Assembly: GCF_901000735.1 (NCBI RefSeq)
Contig: NC_081542.1
Coordinates: forward strand, 20,165,093 to 20,229,092
Reading direction: 5' to 3'
Length of the DNA stretch: 64,000 bases
From: Corylus avellana
Taxonomy: Eukaryota; Streptophyta; Magnoliopsida; Fagales; Betulaceae
Part shown: positions 1-10,465 of the stretch, piece by piece
How positions within the stretch are numbered: position 1 is the stretch's first letter
How the letters are laid out: each line of letters opens with the position of its first letter
The notes under the pieces: model-generated
Told to the model about the DNA's origin: nothing
Seen by the model: the letters and a program-made list of their open reading frames with translations, nothing else
The model's database searches: none
Made by a program: the position numbers and the translations under genes

Positions 1-180
1 TAAGTCTTGATGGAAATAGTTAAAGACGAACCATCAAATCCAAATTAAGTCTTCGTTTGCTCAATTCTTTCCTTGGCCTTCCTTGTTCAACATCCCATGA
101 ACCTTCGACAATTTTCCTTCCTTTCGATTGACTTGTATTTCATATTTTATGCTCATTAATTCCCCAAACAACATCTTCTG

Positions 181-2872
181 CTAGAAAAGTTTACGTTTAT
201 TTGGCCGAAAAAGAAATCTAGACTTGTATGTTGAGAGGAATGTATCGACCCAAAGTGTATGATGTAGCACAACAAAGGAAGTAAGTGGAATAGTAACCGA
301 AGTGATTACAACAACCGGAACCCATGCCCTTGCGTTACTATACACCAAAAAACAAGTTGCACTGAAGGCTACCATCATGCCCGCCATGGAGATGAAGAGT
401 GTGGCAAGTCCAAACACCAACTTTGAGGGTAATGACTTGAAAAAATCCTCTTCTGTGTAACGTGACGTGAGAATTGACAAAAAAATTACTATTGAAGTCG
501 AAGAGGAACATAGTGCTATTGCATCTGATATGAAGAATATCATAAGCCAGTTACTTCTCAATAAAATAGGAGTGCCTGTTTCTTGATTGTTGCCACCTGG
601 TACAGTAAAGGCTGCAGCAAAAATCACAGTAGCAATCAATGTCGCCACGAGCATGCAATAGTTTGATGTGTCCTTCATCCACTTTTCGCCATCTTTCTGC
701 AAACCTGTATGTCTCTTTATAAATATCTCCTTAGGTGTTTCACCCGCAAAATTCTTCATGTTCACATATGACAGTGGCACAATCTTTTCTATCTCCTACA
801 GTTAGAACACGTATAAATTGACACGAAATTATTGAACCATTATATATGCAACTGGAAAAAAAATATTAAATAACGTTATCACTCACCTTAAACCATAACA
901 ACTCACGTTGCATTTGAAGAGCTGCTCCTGATACGATATTTAGTCGATCTAAAGGAGCCAATTGTCCAGCTAAATGTAGCATGTTCTCGTTCGTTTCGAA
1001 AGTTTTACATGATGCGAGGTAATTCTTGTTACTACCTAGCTCATATATTAGATTGAACACACTCTCTTGCCTATATAAAATAGCAATGTGAAATAAACTC
1101 ATGTTATTTTCGTTTACTTGCCATATTAGGTCAGGATAAGAGCGTAGAAGTATAATTAGATATTCAACATTTCCAACTTTTGTAGCTTCTAAAATTAAAT
1201 TCATAACCATGTTTGATGAGAACTTGTTGCCAGGAACTCCAACCATTAACCAAAGGCGTTCTACTAATTGATGGGCTAATGTCTTCATCAAACCCTTGTT
1301 AGAGATCTCTTTGAACCCTGTCGTTTAGAAAAGAATCTATTGAGAAATCAGAGATGGTTTGATAATAAGGAAATAGTAAATCGATATAATTATTTTACCA
1401 ATATCCATAATAAGAAATGATATTGAAGTTCTATAAAATAAAAAATGCAGAGAGATAACTAAAGCATGAAATTCGACTATTTGTGTCCTAATTATTGACT
1501 TCTTAATTATAACCCTACTTTAAGTAAAAATAAATGCTAGCTTTTGCCACCAGATAAAAAAAAAAAAAAAGAAAAAAAAAGAAAAGAAAAAAACACTGCT
1601 CTTATGTTCTTGTGTGTATAAAAGAAACCTTACAATAGATTGAGATATTTCTAATAGAAAATAACTTTTCTCATAGAATTTTCAATAGTTTAGAAGTAGA
1701 TATCATGTAAAGATTTGATGAAATCAAATAAGAGCATTTTCCCATGCCATGGTAATTTGAGTGAAATTGTCATCAAGGTGTAGAATAATGTAATAAAAGA
1801 ACTACTTAGGAAATGTCGAATATATCTCTGCAATTAAGGAAGTTTGGGTTGTAGGCAAACAAACAGGAATTTAAGCGACTTTTCCAGAATGATAGTTGAC
1901 TTTCTCTGCAAATTGCAAAAGGTTTCCTAGCCAACATTTCCAAAGCTTTCCACCCACATGCATTGTCTGCAGTTGATATTTCTGGATCCATTGCTAGAAT
2001 CTTCAACGCTATATCTGTCCATAAAAATGGCACATTAATTTGATCATTGTCAAAAAGGTTGGTTAAGAAATGCTTAATTATAACATCAAACAAAAGTCAT
2101 AGTCATGAGGTGTAGCGTGGCTTACCATACATATCATTGTAAATAGTATCAAGAAGGAGCCGAATGCGATCATTAGCAGTCAAATGTTCAAAAGGAGTCA
2201 TAGAGAATAAATATGAGACCATATTTGTATTTCCTTGACAAGCTGCAATGTGGAGTGGTATGTTTTCCTCGTAATCATGGATCAATAGGGGTTTACTGTT
2301 GACTTTTACCAGCTGCTCAGCAATTTCGACAATTCCTGATTGAGCAGCATAGTGAAGCGCCGTAGCTCCTTTTATGTTTCTTATTTCCATGTCCTTTTGA
2401 GTCATCCATTTCAACAATTCTTTGGTAAAAGTTGTGCGTTGTGCAACCACTGCATTGTTGAGTGCTGTCCCTTGCTGCTTTGTTATGGGAGCTCGAGCGC
2501 AGTCTGGGTATTTCTCAAGAAAAGCCTTAGCAGCCGGCCAATCACCTTTTACGGCGGCGTGAAGGAGGGGACCACCCAAGGTTCGGTATTCCTCTAATGT
2601 TCTTTCCCCTGGAATAAAATCATGCCACTTGGATTCATGCGCTTTGTTTGAAATTGTTGGAAGAACTAATTTAATTGTTTGAAATTGTTGTTTTGTTTCA
2701 TTATTGTTATTATTATTTTTCTCCCTATGATATTAAATGATCATGTCTATGTGAGTGCATATGAAGAGAGAGAAAGAGAGATGGAGCACTTACTCCTATT
2801 ACTAGTGCTTGGCTCCTCTGACACTATCTGCTCCAGTTCTTCTAGAGGGTTGTTGAAAGCACCTTCTTCCAT
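181..2872 (-). CDS. Ankyrin-repeat protein with C-terminal PGG membrane domain (ACD6/ITN1-like), copy A
   Basis: Five coding exons on the minus strand: 2872-2794, 2665-2126, 2014-1865, 1317-887 and 795-181. All junctions are GT-AG and all phases close, giving 605 codons including the stop (604 aa), usual for the family. ATG is at 2870-2872. Ankyrin repeats fill about residues 57-200 (GGPLLHAAVKGDW, TALHYAAQSGIVEIA, PLHIAACQGNTNMVSYL), with more repeats at about 280-390. Exon 5 has the PGG domain: GEKWMKDTSNYCMLVA, then TM1 (about 446-465), PGGNN at 466-470, and three more hydrophobic helices to about 578. The tail is basic and ends KRKLF. Family members are multi-pass membrane proteins; ACD6 acts in salicylate-linked defence and ITN1 in salt response. 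Assigning either role here is inference. No disabling lesion is visible. The start of exon 2 (2665) is the least certain junction, chosen because it alone keeps phase with exon 1 next to a plausible acceptor. Copy C at 57.4-61.7 kb shares the architecture. Confidence 0.88.
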
Positions 2873-3384
2873 TTTTTTTTCTTGTTTCTTTGGAAATAAA
2901 ATGAGAAAGAAAATAAATTAATTAATACATAATCAATCTGATAATATGAATATGTTTAGAATTCCTAATTAGGTGAGTAGATCGATGATCATGAAGCAAA
3001 TGGGTGATTGATTAATTATATCAGAGAGAAATTTTCAACAACAAAAACATGTAAATTTATACGGAAAATTGACACATGAACATCTTGATATATGTTTTAT
3101 TGATTGAGAGATTTGCAGGAGAATCACACTCCACTAATTAAGCTTGGTTTTTAATGAACTTTTCTTCTAGCAGATTTGCAAAGCAGTATATTTTTATCAA
3201 TTTTACAGAAATTCCAAACTATGAATTATTATAGATTGCAGAAAGAAAAGGGAGGAAGACCGGGGGGGGTTGGGGATCAGAAAAGAATAATGACAATGAG
3301 AAAGAAAGAAAAATGGTAAGGGCATGAAGAAAACAAGTATTATTATGCCAAAGATTAGAGAGATGCTTAATTGACAGTACTTAC

Positions 3385-3500
3385 TATTAGAATTCCAGCC
3401 CCAGGCCTATTGATGAGCTTCAGAGCCTGTTGAGGAATCAGATGAAAGAGAGTTTTGATGGTCAACCTTGCTGGGTTTGGCTTCGACCATATTTATATAA
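3385..3500 (-). promoter_or_regulatory. Putative TATA box and non-coding 5' exon of ankyrin/PGG copy A
   Basis: On the minus strand a TATA-like motif (TTATATAAAT, 3500-3491) lies about 25-30 bases before a likely transcription start near 3465. The following stretch has no useful ATG and ends in a strong donor (GTAAGT, 3384-3379) at 3385. A 5'UTR exon of about 80 nt could therefore splice to the ATG exon at 2872, where AG acceptors lie just upstream of the start. This is inferred from motifs only; transcript data would settle it. Confidence 0.45.
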
Positions 3501-4306
3501 CAATCCTCACTATTATATATAATTGACCTAAAACCTTAAAAGTCAGTCCTGTATTTTTTGAAGATTGTTTCCTTCTCAAAGAGATGTTTTTAAAAATAAT
3601 TAAAAATTACTGTTATTGTGTGAACGCATACTATGATTTCTAGCCTTCTAGGTAGTATGAAAGTGACTATAGAAGTCTTCACATGCATATGGTTTAAATA
3701 TGTATATGCAATGAGAAGAATATTTCAACCACCCAAAATTATATGATATATAATTTTTCCTTGTATGGTTTCTATTATTCTGGATTACTCATAGGTAATT
3801 ATAACGATGATTTTTCAAAGCATTAGGACATACCCTCCATTTTTGACTCTGTGTATGGATCACAGAGAAAAGGATCTATATACTGAGGATGATTGAGAGG
3901 GAGAGATTATTGTGGACATAACGAGTGGGCAGAAATAATTGAGGAAATAAATGTGTTTTCATTTAGTGTGAAATGAATCAAAGCCCAGCTAGCGTTGAAA
4001 GAAGGAGCCAGCAGCTTGAGGCCTAGTACTCCAATTATTAAGAGAAGAAAAGAAAACAACAAAGAAGGAAAAAAGACAACTCTTTGTTGAAGCCCGAATT
4101 TAGACCAGCTGCGTGCAAATCCAAAGGAAATAATTGCTTTTGGCAATATGAAACAAGTCAGCAAGTGGAAGATAGCTGCCCGTGAATACCGGAGAGAGAA
4201 GAAGAAAGTAACAAAAGTCAACAAAAGACGAGAGAAGAATAATGCGATAAAGAGGGGGGACCCGATTTCATCTCACCATGTCGGTGAAAGACAAGATTCG
4301 GATGCT
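3501..4306. other. Intergenic, no gene recognised
   Basis: AT-rich DNA between the ankyrin gene promoter and the Copia element. A lysine/arginine-rich short frame (4148-4330, plus) and an opposing one run into the retrotransposon LTR and resemble no family I know. I see no supported gene here. Confidence 0.5.
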
Positions 4307-4311
4307 AAGCT

Positions 4312-4865
4312 TGTAAGAAATTCCATTTAAGTATGTCCCTTTATGTCACATATATTATTGTAATTATAAAATTACGGTGTTCAATATTCTATTCCAATTT
4401 GAAGCTTATTATGTAAATCAAATATTATGAATTAAATGACTGATTTAATTCTTGTGGAACAAGTATTTAATTTCAATCAAATATTCTGAATTAAATCACT
4501 GATTTAATTCTTGTGGAACAAGTATTTGATTTAATTAATGATTTAATGTTTGTGGAATCAATTAGCTGTATTGATTGATTTTTTATTCCTTGATGGGAGG
4601 AATAATTAAGGTAACAGCTCTAATTGAGGGTTCCCTGACCTACCTATAAATAAGGCCTGTGTATTCCATCAATTGGCACTCATTGGTAGGCATAGGTCAG
4701 AAGAATCTCTCAATAAAATTGTTTAGTTTTAGTTTGATTGCTGTGGAGTCGTTCTTCAAGCTGCTTGAGCAAAGCAATGGCTGGAGGTACATATACATAT
4801 ATATATTAAATTTCCGCTGCTAATTATATTGTTAATTAGCATTTATATATATTCAATATCTTACA
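4312..4865 (+). repeat. 5' LTR of deleted Copia element
   Basis: 554 bp, TG...CA bounded. It holds a TATA-like CTATAAATA near 4644 and an AATAAAA polyadenylation-type signal near 4712. It contains two internal near-copies of a ~70-bp AT-rich stretch around TTTAATTCTTGTGGAACAAG. Confidence 0.93.
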
Positions 4866-4958
4866 TGTGGTATCAGAGCTAAATGAACCACTTAATGTTG
4901 TTGATATTCAACATCAAGTTGATATGCATCTGCAGTTGGCAGCCTATTATATGCACAG

Positions 4959-5600
4959 GTCTGTACTAGACCTGACATTGCAATGGCAGTTGGAATGCTG
5001 GGTCGATATCAAAGCAACCCAGGATTGGAACATTGGAAAGCTGCAAAGAAAGTGATGCGGTATTTGCAAGGAACCAAGGACTACAGTCTGACATACAGAC
5101 ACACTGACCATTTGGAGGTGGTTGGATATTCAGATTCAGATTTTGCTGGATGTGTGGATAGCAGGAAGTCTACTTCAGGATATATCTTTCTTCTTGCTGG
5201 AGGAGCTATATCTTGGAGAAGCAGCAAGCAGACTATAATTGCTACATCTACAATAGAAGCAGAATTTATTGCATGCTATGAAGCCACTACACAGGCATTA
5301 TGGTTGAGAAATTTTGTTAGTGGTCTCAAGGTTGTCGATTCTATAGCGAGACCAATCAAGATCTTCTGCGATAATCGTGTTGCCATTTTCTTTTCTAAGA
5401 ATAATAAAAGTGGAAGCAGAAGTAAGCATATCGACATCAAGTACCTTCGTGTGAGAGAGAACATTAAAAGGAATGAAGTATTCATTGAGCATATTAGTAC
5501 TGAACTGATGATTGCGGATCCCATGACTAAAGGTTTACCGATAAAGCAGTTTAAAAGTCATGTGGAGCATATGGGGCTCATTGATTCATTTTGTACTTAG
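4959..5600 (+). pseudogene. Copia polyprotein remnant: end of reverse transcriptase and RNase H
   Basis: The frame enters at V-C-T-R-P-D-I-A (about 4959), a conserved stretch near the end of Copia reverse transcriptase. It continues through KVMRYLQGTKDYSL, YSDSDFAGCVDSRKSTSGY, SSKQTIIATSTIEAEF and the C-terminal IADPMTKGLPIKQF to a stop at 5598-5600. The RNase H acidic residues (D of SDSDFAG, E of STIEAEF, D of CDNRVA) are present. It is a fragment of a polyprotein, not a stand-alone gene: nothing upstream encodes integrase or the YVDD catalytic motif. The upstream leader joins it abruptly near 4950, where the deletion probably closed. Confidence 0.9.
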
Positions 5601-5945
5601 TTCTTTCTATTCAGTCTATAGACATCATGTTATTTTAATAAAGTTTTGTGCACATTTATTATCTTATCCATGAGGATAAAAATTAAGTTTGGACCCGAAT
5701 GACTTATAGGAAGTTCGTTCATTAAGTACATTATCCATAAAGTACTCATTTAGGGAGGTATTAGACATCGTGATACATGGAAGGGACGGCTTATTACATA
5801 AAAGCTTTACCGCCATGATTCGTGTGTAGTATTCCTTGAATGAGTGGGAGGATTCCATGAATGGTTGGAATAGATAAAGTATTGGCCAAATCATAGAACT
5901 GAACACCATAAGGAATTTATGTGTAATAAGGGCCAAGTGGGAGAA

Positions 5946-6497
5946 TGTAAGAAATTCCATTTAAGTATGTCCCTTATGTCACATATATTATTGTAATTAT
6001 AAAATTACGGTGTTCAATATTCTATTCCAATTTGAAGCTTATTATGTAAATCAAATATTATAAATTAAATGACTGATTTAATTCTTGTGGAACAAGTATT
6101 TGATTTCAATCAAATATTCTGAATTAAATCACTGATTTAATTCTTGTGGAACAAGTATTTGATTTAATTAAAGATTTTATTTTGTGGAATCAATTAGCTG
6201 TATTGATTTGATTTTTATTCCTTGATGGGAAGAATAATTAAGGTAACAGCTCTAATTGAGGGTCCCCTGACCTACCTATAAATAAGGCATGTGTATTCCA
6301 TCAATTGGCACTCACTGGTAGGCATAGGTCAGAAGAACCTCTCAATAAAATTGTTTAGTTTTAGTTTGATTGCTGTGGAGTCGTTCTTCAAGCTGCTTGA
6401 GCAAAGCAATGGCTGGAGGTACATATACATATATATATTAAATTTCCGCTGCTAATTATATTGTTAATTAGCATTTATATATATTCAATATCTTACA
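5946..6497 (+). repeat. 3' LTR of deleted Copia element
   Basis: 552 bp, a close match to 4312-4865 over its whole length and followed directly by the target duplication AAGCT. Confidence 0.93.
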
Positions 6498-6502
6498 AAG
6501 CT

Positions 6503-7543
6503 AACATCCTGAGAACCAATTTATCATTTGATCGAAATTTAATAATAATTAATTATAAAGTTATTGTTAATTTTAAAAGTTACATTATTCTTAAATTGTG
6601 AGGCCAAATAGAACTAGTATTGTTTTGACAGCGTATTATATCAGCAGAAACAAAAAATTGTACATAAAAAAGGTAAAATAGAAAACAAAAAAATAAATAA
6701 ATAACAAATAGGAAAGAAAAAATCTCTAAATGCCGAAAATAAGCAAACAGAGAAATCACTCTGAAAGACTTAAATTTAATTGATAGAATAAACTGAATTC
6801 TAAAAATAACAAAGATTATATGACTTTATATAGGCTAAGCACCTCCTAATTTAACAAGAAAAAGGAAAACTAAACCTAATTGGAAAATGAAGACCTAATC
6901 CTAATAGAAAAGGGAAAGCAAAACCCTAATTGGAAAAGGAAAAACGCAATCCTTATTAAAAATGGAAAACTAAAACACACATACATAATTAAAATAACAA
7001 TTTTCTCAAATTTCTTCTGCATCAAAGTGACATAAGAAGAACACAAGGGATTCATTCATATTTTTATGTCTTTAATATCATGTCAATTTACTATTTGCGT
7101 TAGATTTTTTTTTTTTCATTCTTTTTTCTTAAATTGAGAAAATTTAATAACCTAATGATAAATGGAAAAACAATTTAAAGGAAAAAAAAAAAAAAAGAGG
7201 TAACTTGAGACAGTCCATGAGCAGGGAGACTCACCCTTGAGTGAAACGTATGTGAACAAAGAGGTATATATATATAGTGCATGATTGAATCACACTTGAC
7301 AAGTGAAAGCACATACTAAATTAAAGCTTGACTAAAATCAACAAGGTCTCGATTTACGAAGGAAAATACAATGCCAAATATATGTATACATATATCACAT
7401 AAACCAAAGGAAAAGTCTTTTATGGAAATAATCAAACGAGCATCAATTCAGAGTCTTGATCTGCTTTCTTCTTTGCCATGCTTTCCTTGCTCGAAATCTC
7501 TTGATCACCTGGACAACTTTTGTTCTTTTTTGTTTGACTTCCA
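6503..7543. other. AT-rich intergenic, no gene
   Basis: No coding potential is recognised. A stretch at about 6850-6990 of repeated AATCCTAATTGGAAAAGG-type motifs resembles parts of the duplicated segment (14283-14405, 28440-28575) and, inverted, 11095-11170. It may be a scrap of a shared repeat. Poly-T and poly-A runs lie near 7110 and 7185. Confidence 0.4.
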
Positions 7544-8440
7544 TTAGAAAAGTCTATGTTTATGTAAATATGCCCGAAAAAGAAATCTAGCCCAATATGT
7601 TGAGTTTATTGTATCAACCAAAGTCGAAAATGTGCTTGAACAAAAAGAATTATTGGGATAGTAGCCAAAGCGGTTATAACCATGGAAGCCCAAGCTGTTT
7701 TAGTGTAATATACCAAAAAGCAGGTTGCACTAAAAGCATACCATGCCTGCTATAGAGATGAAGAGTGCAGCAAGCCCACCCAACAACCTTACAGGTATTG
7801 TCCTGAGACAATCCTCCTTGCTATAACGTGATGTGAGAATTGACAAGAAAACAAATATCGAAGTTGAAGAGAAAATCAATGCTATTGTATCTGATATGAA
7901 GAATACCGCAAACCAATTACTATTCAAAATAAGAGGTTTCCTGTGTCAGGTATCCGTTTGTCAGGTTTCTTTGTTTTTTGATTGTTGCGACCTAGTGTAG
8001 TGAAAGTTGCAGCAAAAACCACAATAGCAATCAATGTTGCCATAAGCATGCAGTATTTTGTTGTTTCTTTCCTCTAATGTTCACCTTTTTTATGCAATTC
8101 TTGGTGTTTCTTTTTAAATATATCCCTAGGTGTTTCATCCTTTGAATTCTTCATGTTCCCGTATGAAGGCGACATAGTGTTTTCTATCTCCTATAGTAAC
8201 CAAGCTATAACAAAACAGCGAAAATACAAAAAAAAAAATAAAAAAAAATAAAAAATTGTCAAATAATTTTAACACTCACCTAAAACCAAAACATCTCTTG
8301 TTGAATTTGAAGGGCTTCTGTTGGTATAGTATTTAATTGATCTAAAGGAGCCAATTTTCTAGCAATGTGCAGTATGTTATCTCCTTTGGCAATGTCCAGT
8401 ATGTTGCTATCACATTTGGTGACATAGGTTGTAATATTTT
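7544..8440 (-). pseudogene. Ankyrin/PGG pseudogene, copy B (3' end only)
   Basis: Reading leftward from 8440, this aligns with the end of exon 4 (8440-8282, with a donor at GTGAGT) and with exon 5 of copy A. Exons 1-3 are absent. Lesions include a small deletion near 7735 that shifts frame within the third membrane helix, an insertion of about 35 bp near 7935-7975 just before the PGG loop, and loss of the PGG motif itself (the codons now read T-R-S). A ~30-bp direct duplication sits in the exon-4 part (about 8365-8425). Recognisable pieces remain, such as SSTSIFVFLSILTSRYSKED and GGLAALFISIAGM. It is a truncated relic 5 kb from intact copy A. Confidence 0.85.
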
Positions 8441-9028
8441 TGAAGTAGGACAAGTGGCAGCATGATGGCCCTAGGATATTTCCTAGAACTGAAGAGGAGC
8501 CGGATCCCCCTCAATGAAGGTATAACTTGGCTTTATAGCCGAACCCTAGCTTTCAATTATTTAATTTTTAATAATTATAAAATGAATTATAAATAATTAC
8601 AAGTATATTAACTATAAGCCATGAATATTCGTACAAATTTTAAAAAGAGCCTTACTTGCCTTGAGTTGTAAGGTTCTAAATTGTTAGAGAGTTATCAGTT
8701 ATCAAGAATTCAAATGTACATTCAAGTAAAGATAATGATATCATTAGTTGTTATAAACCATTTGTAATCTCTATATTATCTCATGTAATAGTTCTATATA
8801 TATATACAAAGACTTAACCATAAAAGTATCCCAAATTTTTCTCTCAAAAGTTAGTTCTCAAATGATGTGTCACCATCTCATTAGATTTATTATTTTGGGA
8901 AGTGTGTCACCAACTCATGAGATAATGATACATAATTTAGGAACAACTTTTAAAAAAGAAGTCTTAGAATGTCTAACATTTTCCTAACCATAATTAATGG
9001 TAAAGCATATAACCCAAATACTAGAGTT
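8441..9028. other. Intergenic; possible LTR-like remnant
   Basis: No gene is seen. The stretch about 8680-8850 (TGTTAGAGAGTTATCAG at one end, a TATATA-rich core) has the feel of a decayed Copia LTR, but I find no partner copy or target duplication. Confidence 0.3.
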
Positions 9029-9128
9029 NNNNNNNNNNNNNNNNNNNNNNNNNNNNNNNNNNNNNNNNNNNNNNNNNNNNNNNNNNNNNNNNNNNNNNNN
9101 NNNNNNNNNNNNNNNNNNNNNNNNNNNN
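9029..9128. other. Assembly gap (100 N)
   Basis: Exactly 100 N, a conventional placeholder for a gap of unknown size. It abuts CACTA subterminal repeats and hides the left end of that element. Confidence 0.98.
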
Positions 9129-9480
9129 TACCAAAGTTGCCGCTATTGATCCTCCAATAGCGGCAACTTTGGTAGTTGCCGCTATTAGGCCCTTAATAGC
9201 GGCAACTTTATGTTGCTGCTATTAGGACAAGTATTTTTTTATTTGTTTTTTGTCTGGACGATTAGCGGCAACTACCAAAGTTGCCGCTATTGATCCTCCA
9301 ATAGCGGCAACTTTTAACGTTGCCGCTATTAAGCCCTTAATAGCGGCCACTTTATGTTGCCGCTATTAGGACAAGTATTTTTTTATTTGTTTTTTGTCAG
9401 GACGATTAGCGGCAACTACCAAAGTTGCCGCTATTGATCCTCTAATAGCGGCAACTTTTGAAGTTGCCGCTGTTGCGCTC
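9129..9480. repeat. 144-bp tandem repeat inside the CACTA end
   Basis: The block starting TACCAAAGTTGCCGCTATTG recurs at 9129, 9273 and 9417, a period of 144 bp, with two full units and a partial third. Each unit contains four or more AGCGGCAAC or inverse motifs and a T-rich spacer. Confidence 0.85.
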
Positions 9481-9810
9481 ATAATAGCGGCAATGGATTG
9501 TTGCCACTAATTGTGTTTAAATAGCGGCAACTCGAGTCGCCGCTATTGAGTGCCTAACAGCGGCAACTTGGTAAGGTGGCCGCTGATGGGTAGTAAATAG
9601 CGGCAACAAATGTTGCCGCTATTAGTGTTGCTGCTAAATATCAACTATTTTGGTATTTAGCGTCCGCTATTAGCGGCGACGATAAAGTTGCCGCTAATTG
9701 CCTCTCATTAGCGGCAACTTTTAAAAGTCGCCGCTAATGATCCCTCATTAGCGGCAACTTTGGGGTCGCCGCTAATAATTTGGTTGCTAATGACCAAATT
9801 TCTTGTAGTG
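9129..9810. mobile_element. CACTA (En/Spm-like) transposon terminus
   Basis: The right boundary TTTCTTGTAGTG (9799-9810) is the inverse of the canonical CACTACAAGAAA end. The preceding ~670 bp is dense in subterminal motifs in both orientations (AGCGGCAAC / GTTGCCGCTA), the binding-site-like arrays typical of CACTA ends. The other terminus is not seen and probably lies in the adjoining gap. The DNA just outside (CATGTATGA, 9811 on) matches a repeat at 10351 and 10425 where AGACATGTATGA or similar is continuous, so the insertion target was probably CAT. No transposase is visible. Confidence 0.82.
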
Positions 9811-9980
9811 CATGTATGACAAGATGATGAATCAACCAGTCTAAAATGGACAAACACAATAAAAAAAAGAAAAAAAAATTCAATAATACACTGATCAGGG
9901 ACACATGATGTCACTTTTGTAGATTAGGTTGAAGAAAATTCCTCCAATCGAGTTTAGAGGAAAACTTTGTCCATAAGTTA

Positions 9981-10312
9981 GGGTTCGTTTGAGATTGCGG
10001 TTTCAATAAGTGCGATTTTAAAAATAGCGTTTTTTGAAATTGCTACTTTTTAAAATCGTAAAGGCGTTTGGTAAAACATGTTAAAAAGTATTTTTTATTA
10101 AATATTTGTTATAAGAATTCATGATTTTGGTTTAAATTCGCACTTTTTCAAAAAAGCCCCCCCTAACGTGCTTATTGAAATCATAGATTTTTTTCCTATT
10201 TTAAATTAAGTGCTTTCTAAATCGCAATATCAAACGCCTTACGTTTTTCAATATCTTTTAAAAACACAAAAACACAGGTTATTCTTGCGAAATCGCAATC
10301 CCAAACGCACCC
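9981..10312. mobile_element. Harbinger-type MITE
   Basis: 332 bp with imperfect terminal inverted repeats (left GGGTTCGTTTGAGATTGCGG, right end the inverse of GGGTGCGTTTGGGATTGCGA). It is flanked by a TTA target duplication (9978-9980, 10313-10315), the PIF/Harbinger signature. There is no coding capacity, and the inner arms are also partly palindromic. Confidence 0.82.
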
Positions 10313-10465
10313 TTAATATGAGACAAACAAATAACTATATAGAAAGATATGTATGATAAGATAATAAATCAAGAATAGATTGATCAGTTAATATGAGACA
10401 AACAAATACCTGTATAGAAAGACATGTATGATAGAATAATCAAATCAAGAATAGAAAGATAAATT
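10313..10465. repeat. Tandem duplication of ~75 bp
   Basis: Two adjacent diverged copies of a unit beginning ATATGAGACAAACAAATA (about 10317 and 10391). A third partial copy lies at 9811-9835, beyond the CACTA end. The motif ATGAGACAAACAAATACCTG inverts to CAG|GTATTTG, the same donor-like context seen in the exon-like array at 15.9-33.1 kb. Confidence 0.6.

Larger units (their letters stand above)
4312..6497 (+). mobile_element. Internally deleted Copia LTR retrotransposon
   Basis: Two direct LTRs (4312-4865 and 5946-6497) begin TGTAAG and end CTTACA. The element is flanked by a perfect 5-bp target duplication AAGCT (4307-4311 and 6498-6502). A tRNA-Met-type primer binding site (TGGTATCAGAGC, 4868-4879) follows the left LTR and a purine tract (5935-5945) precedes the right one. 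The LTRs differ at roughly a dozen positions by eye, suggesting a fairly recent insertion. The internal part is only about 1.08 kb: gag, protease, integrase and most of reverse transcriptase are missing and only the RNase H end remains. The ends needed for reverse transcription are intact, so movement would have needed enzymes from a related element. Confidence 0.95.

Noticed and set aside
4868..4879. TGGTATCAGAGC and similar motifs as part of tRNA genes
   Set aside because: They are primer binding sites complementary to the 3' end of a tRNA. No cloverleaf or A/B box surrounds them here or at 15224, 35574 or 54271.
9129..9520. Regularly spaced repeats resembling a CRISPR array
   Set aside because: The repeats occur in both orientations, spacers are not unique, and a CACTA terminus bounds them. 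This is plant DNA.
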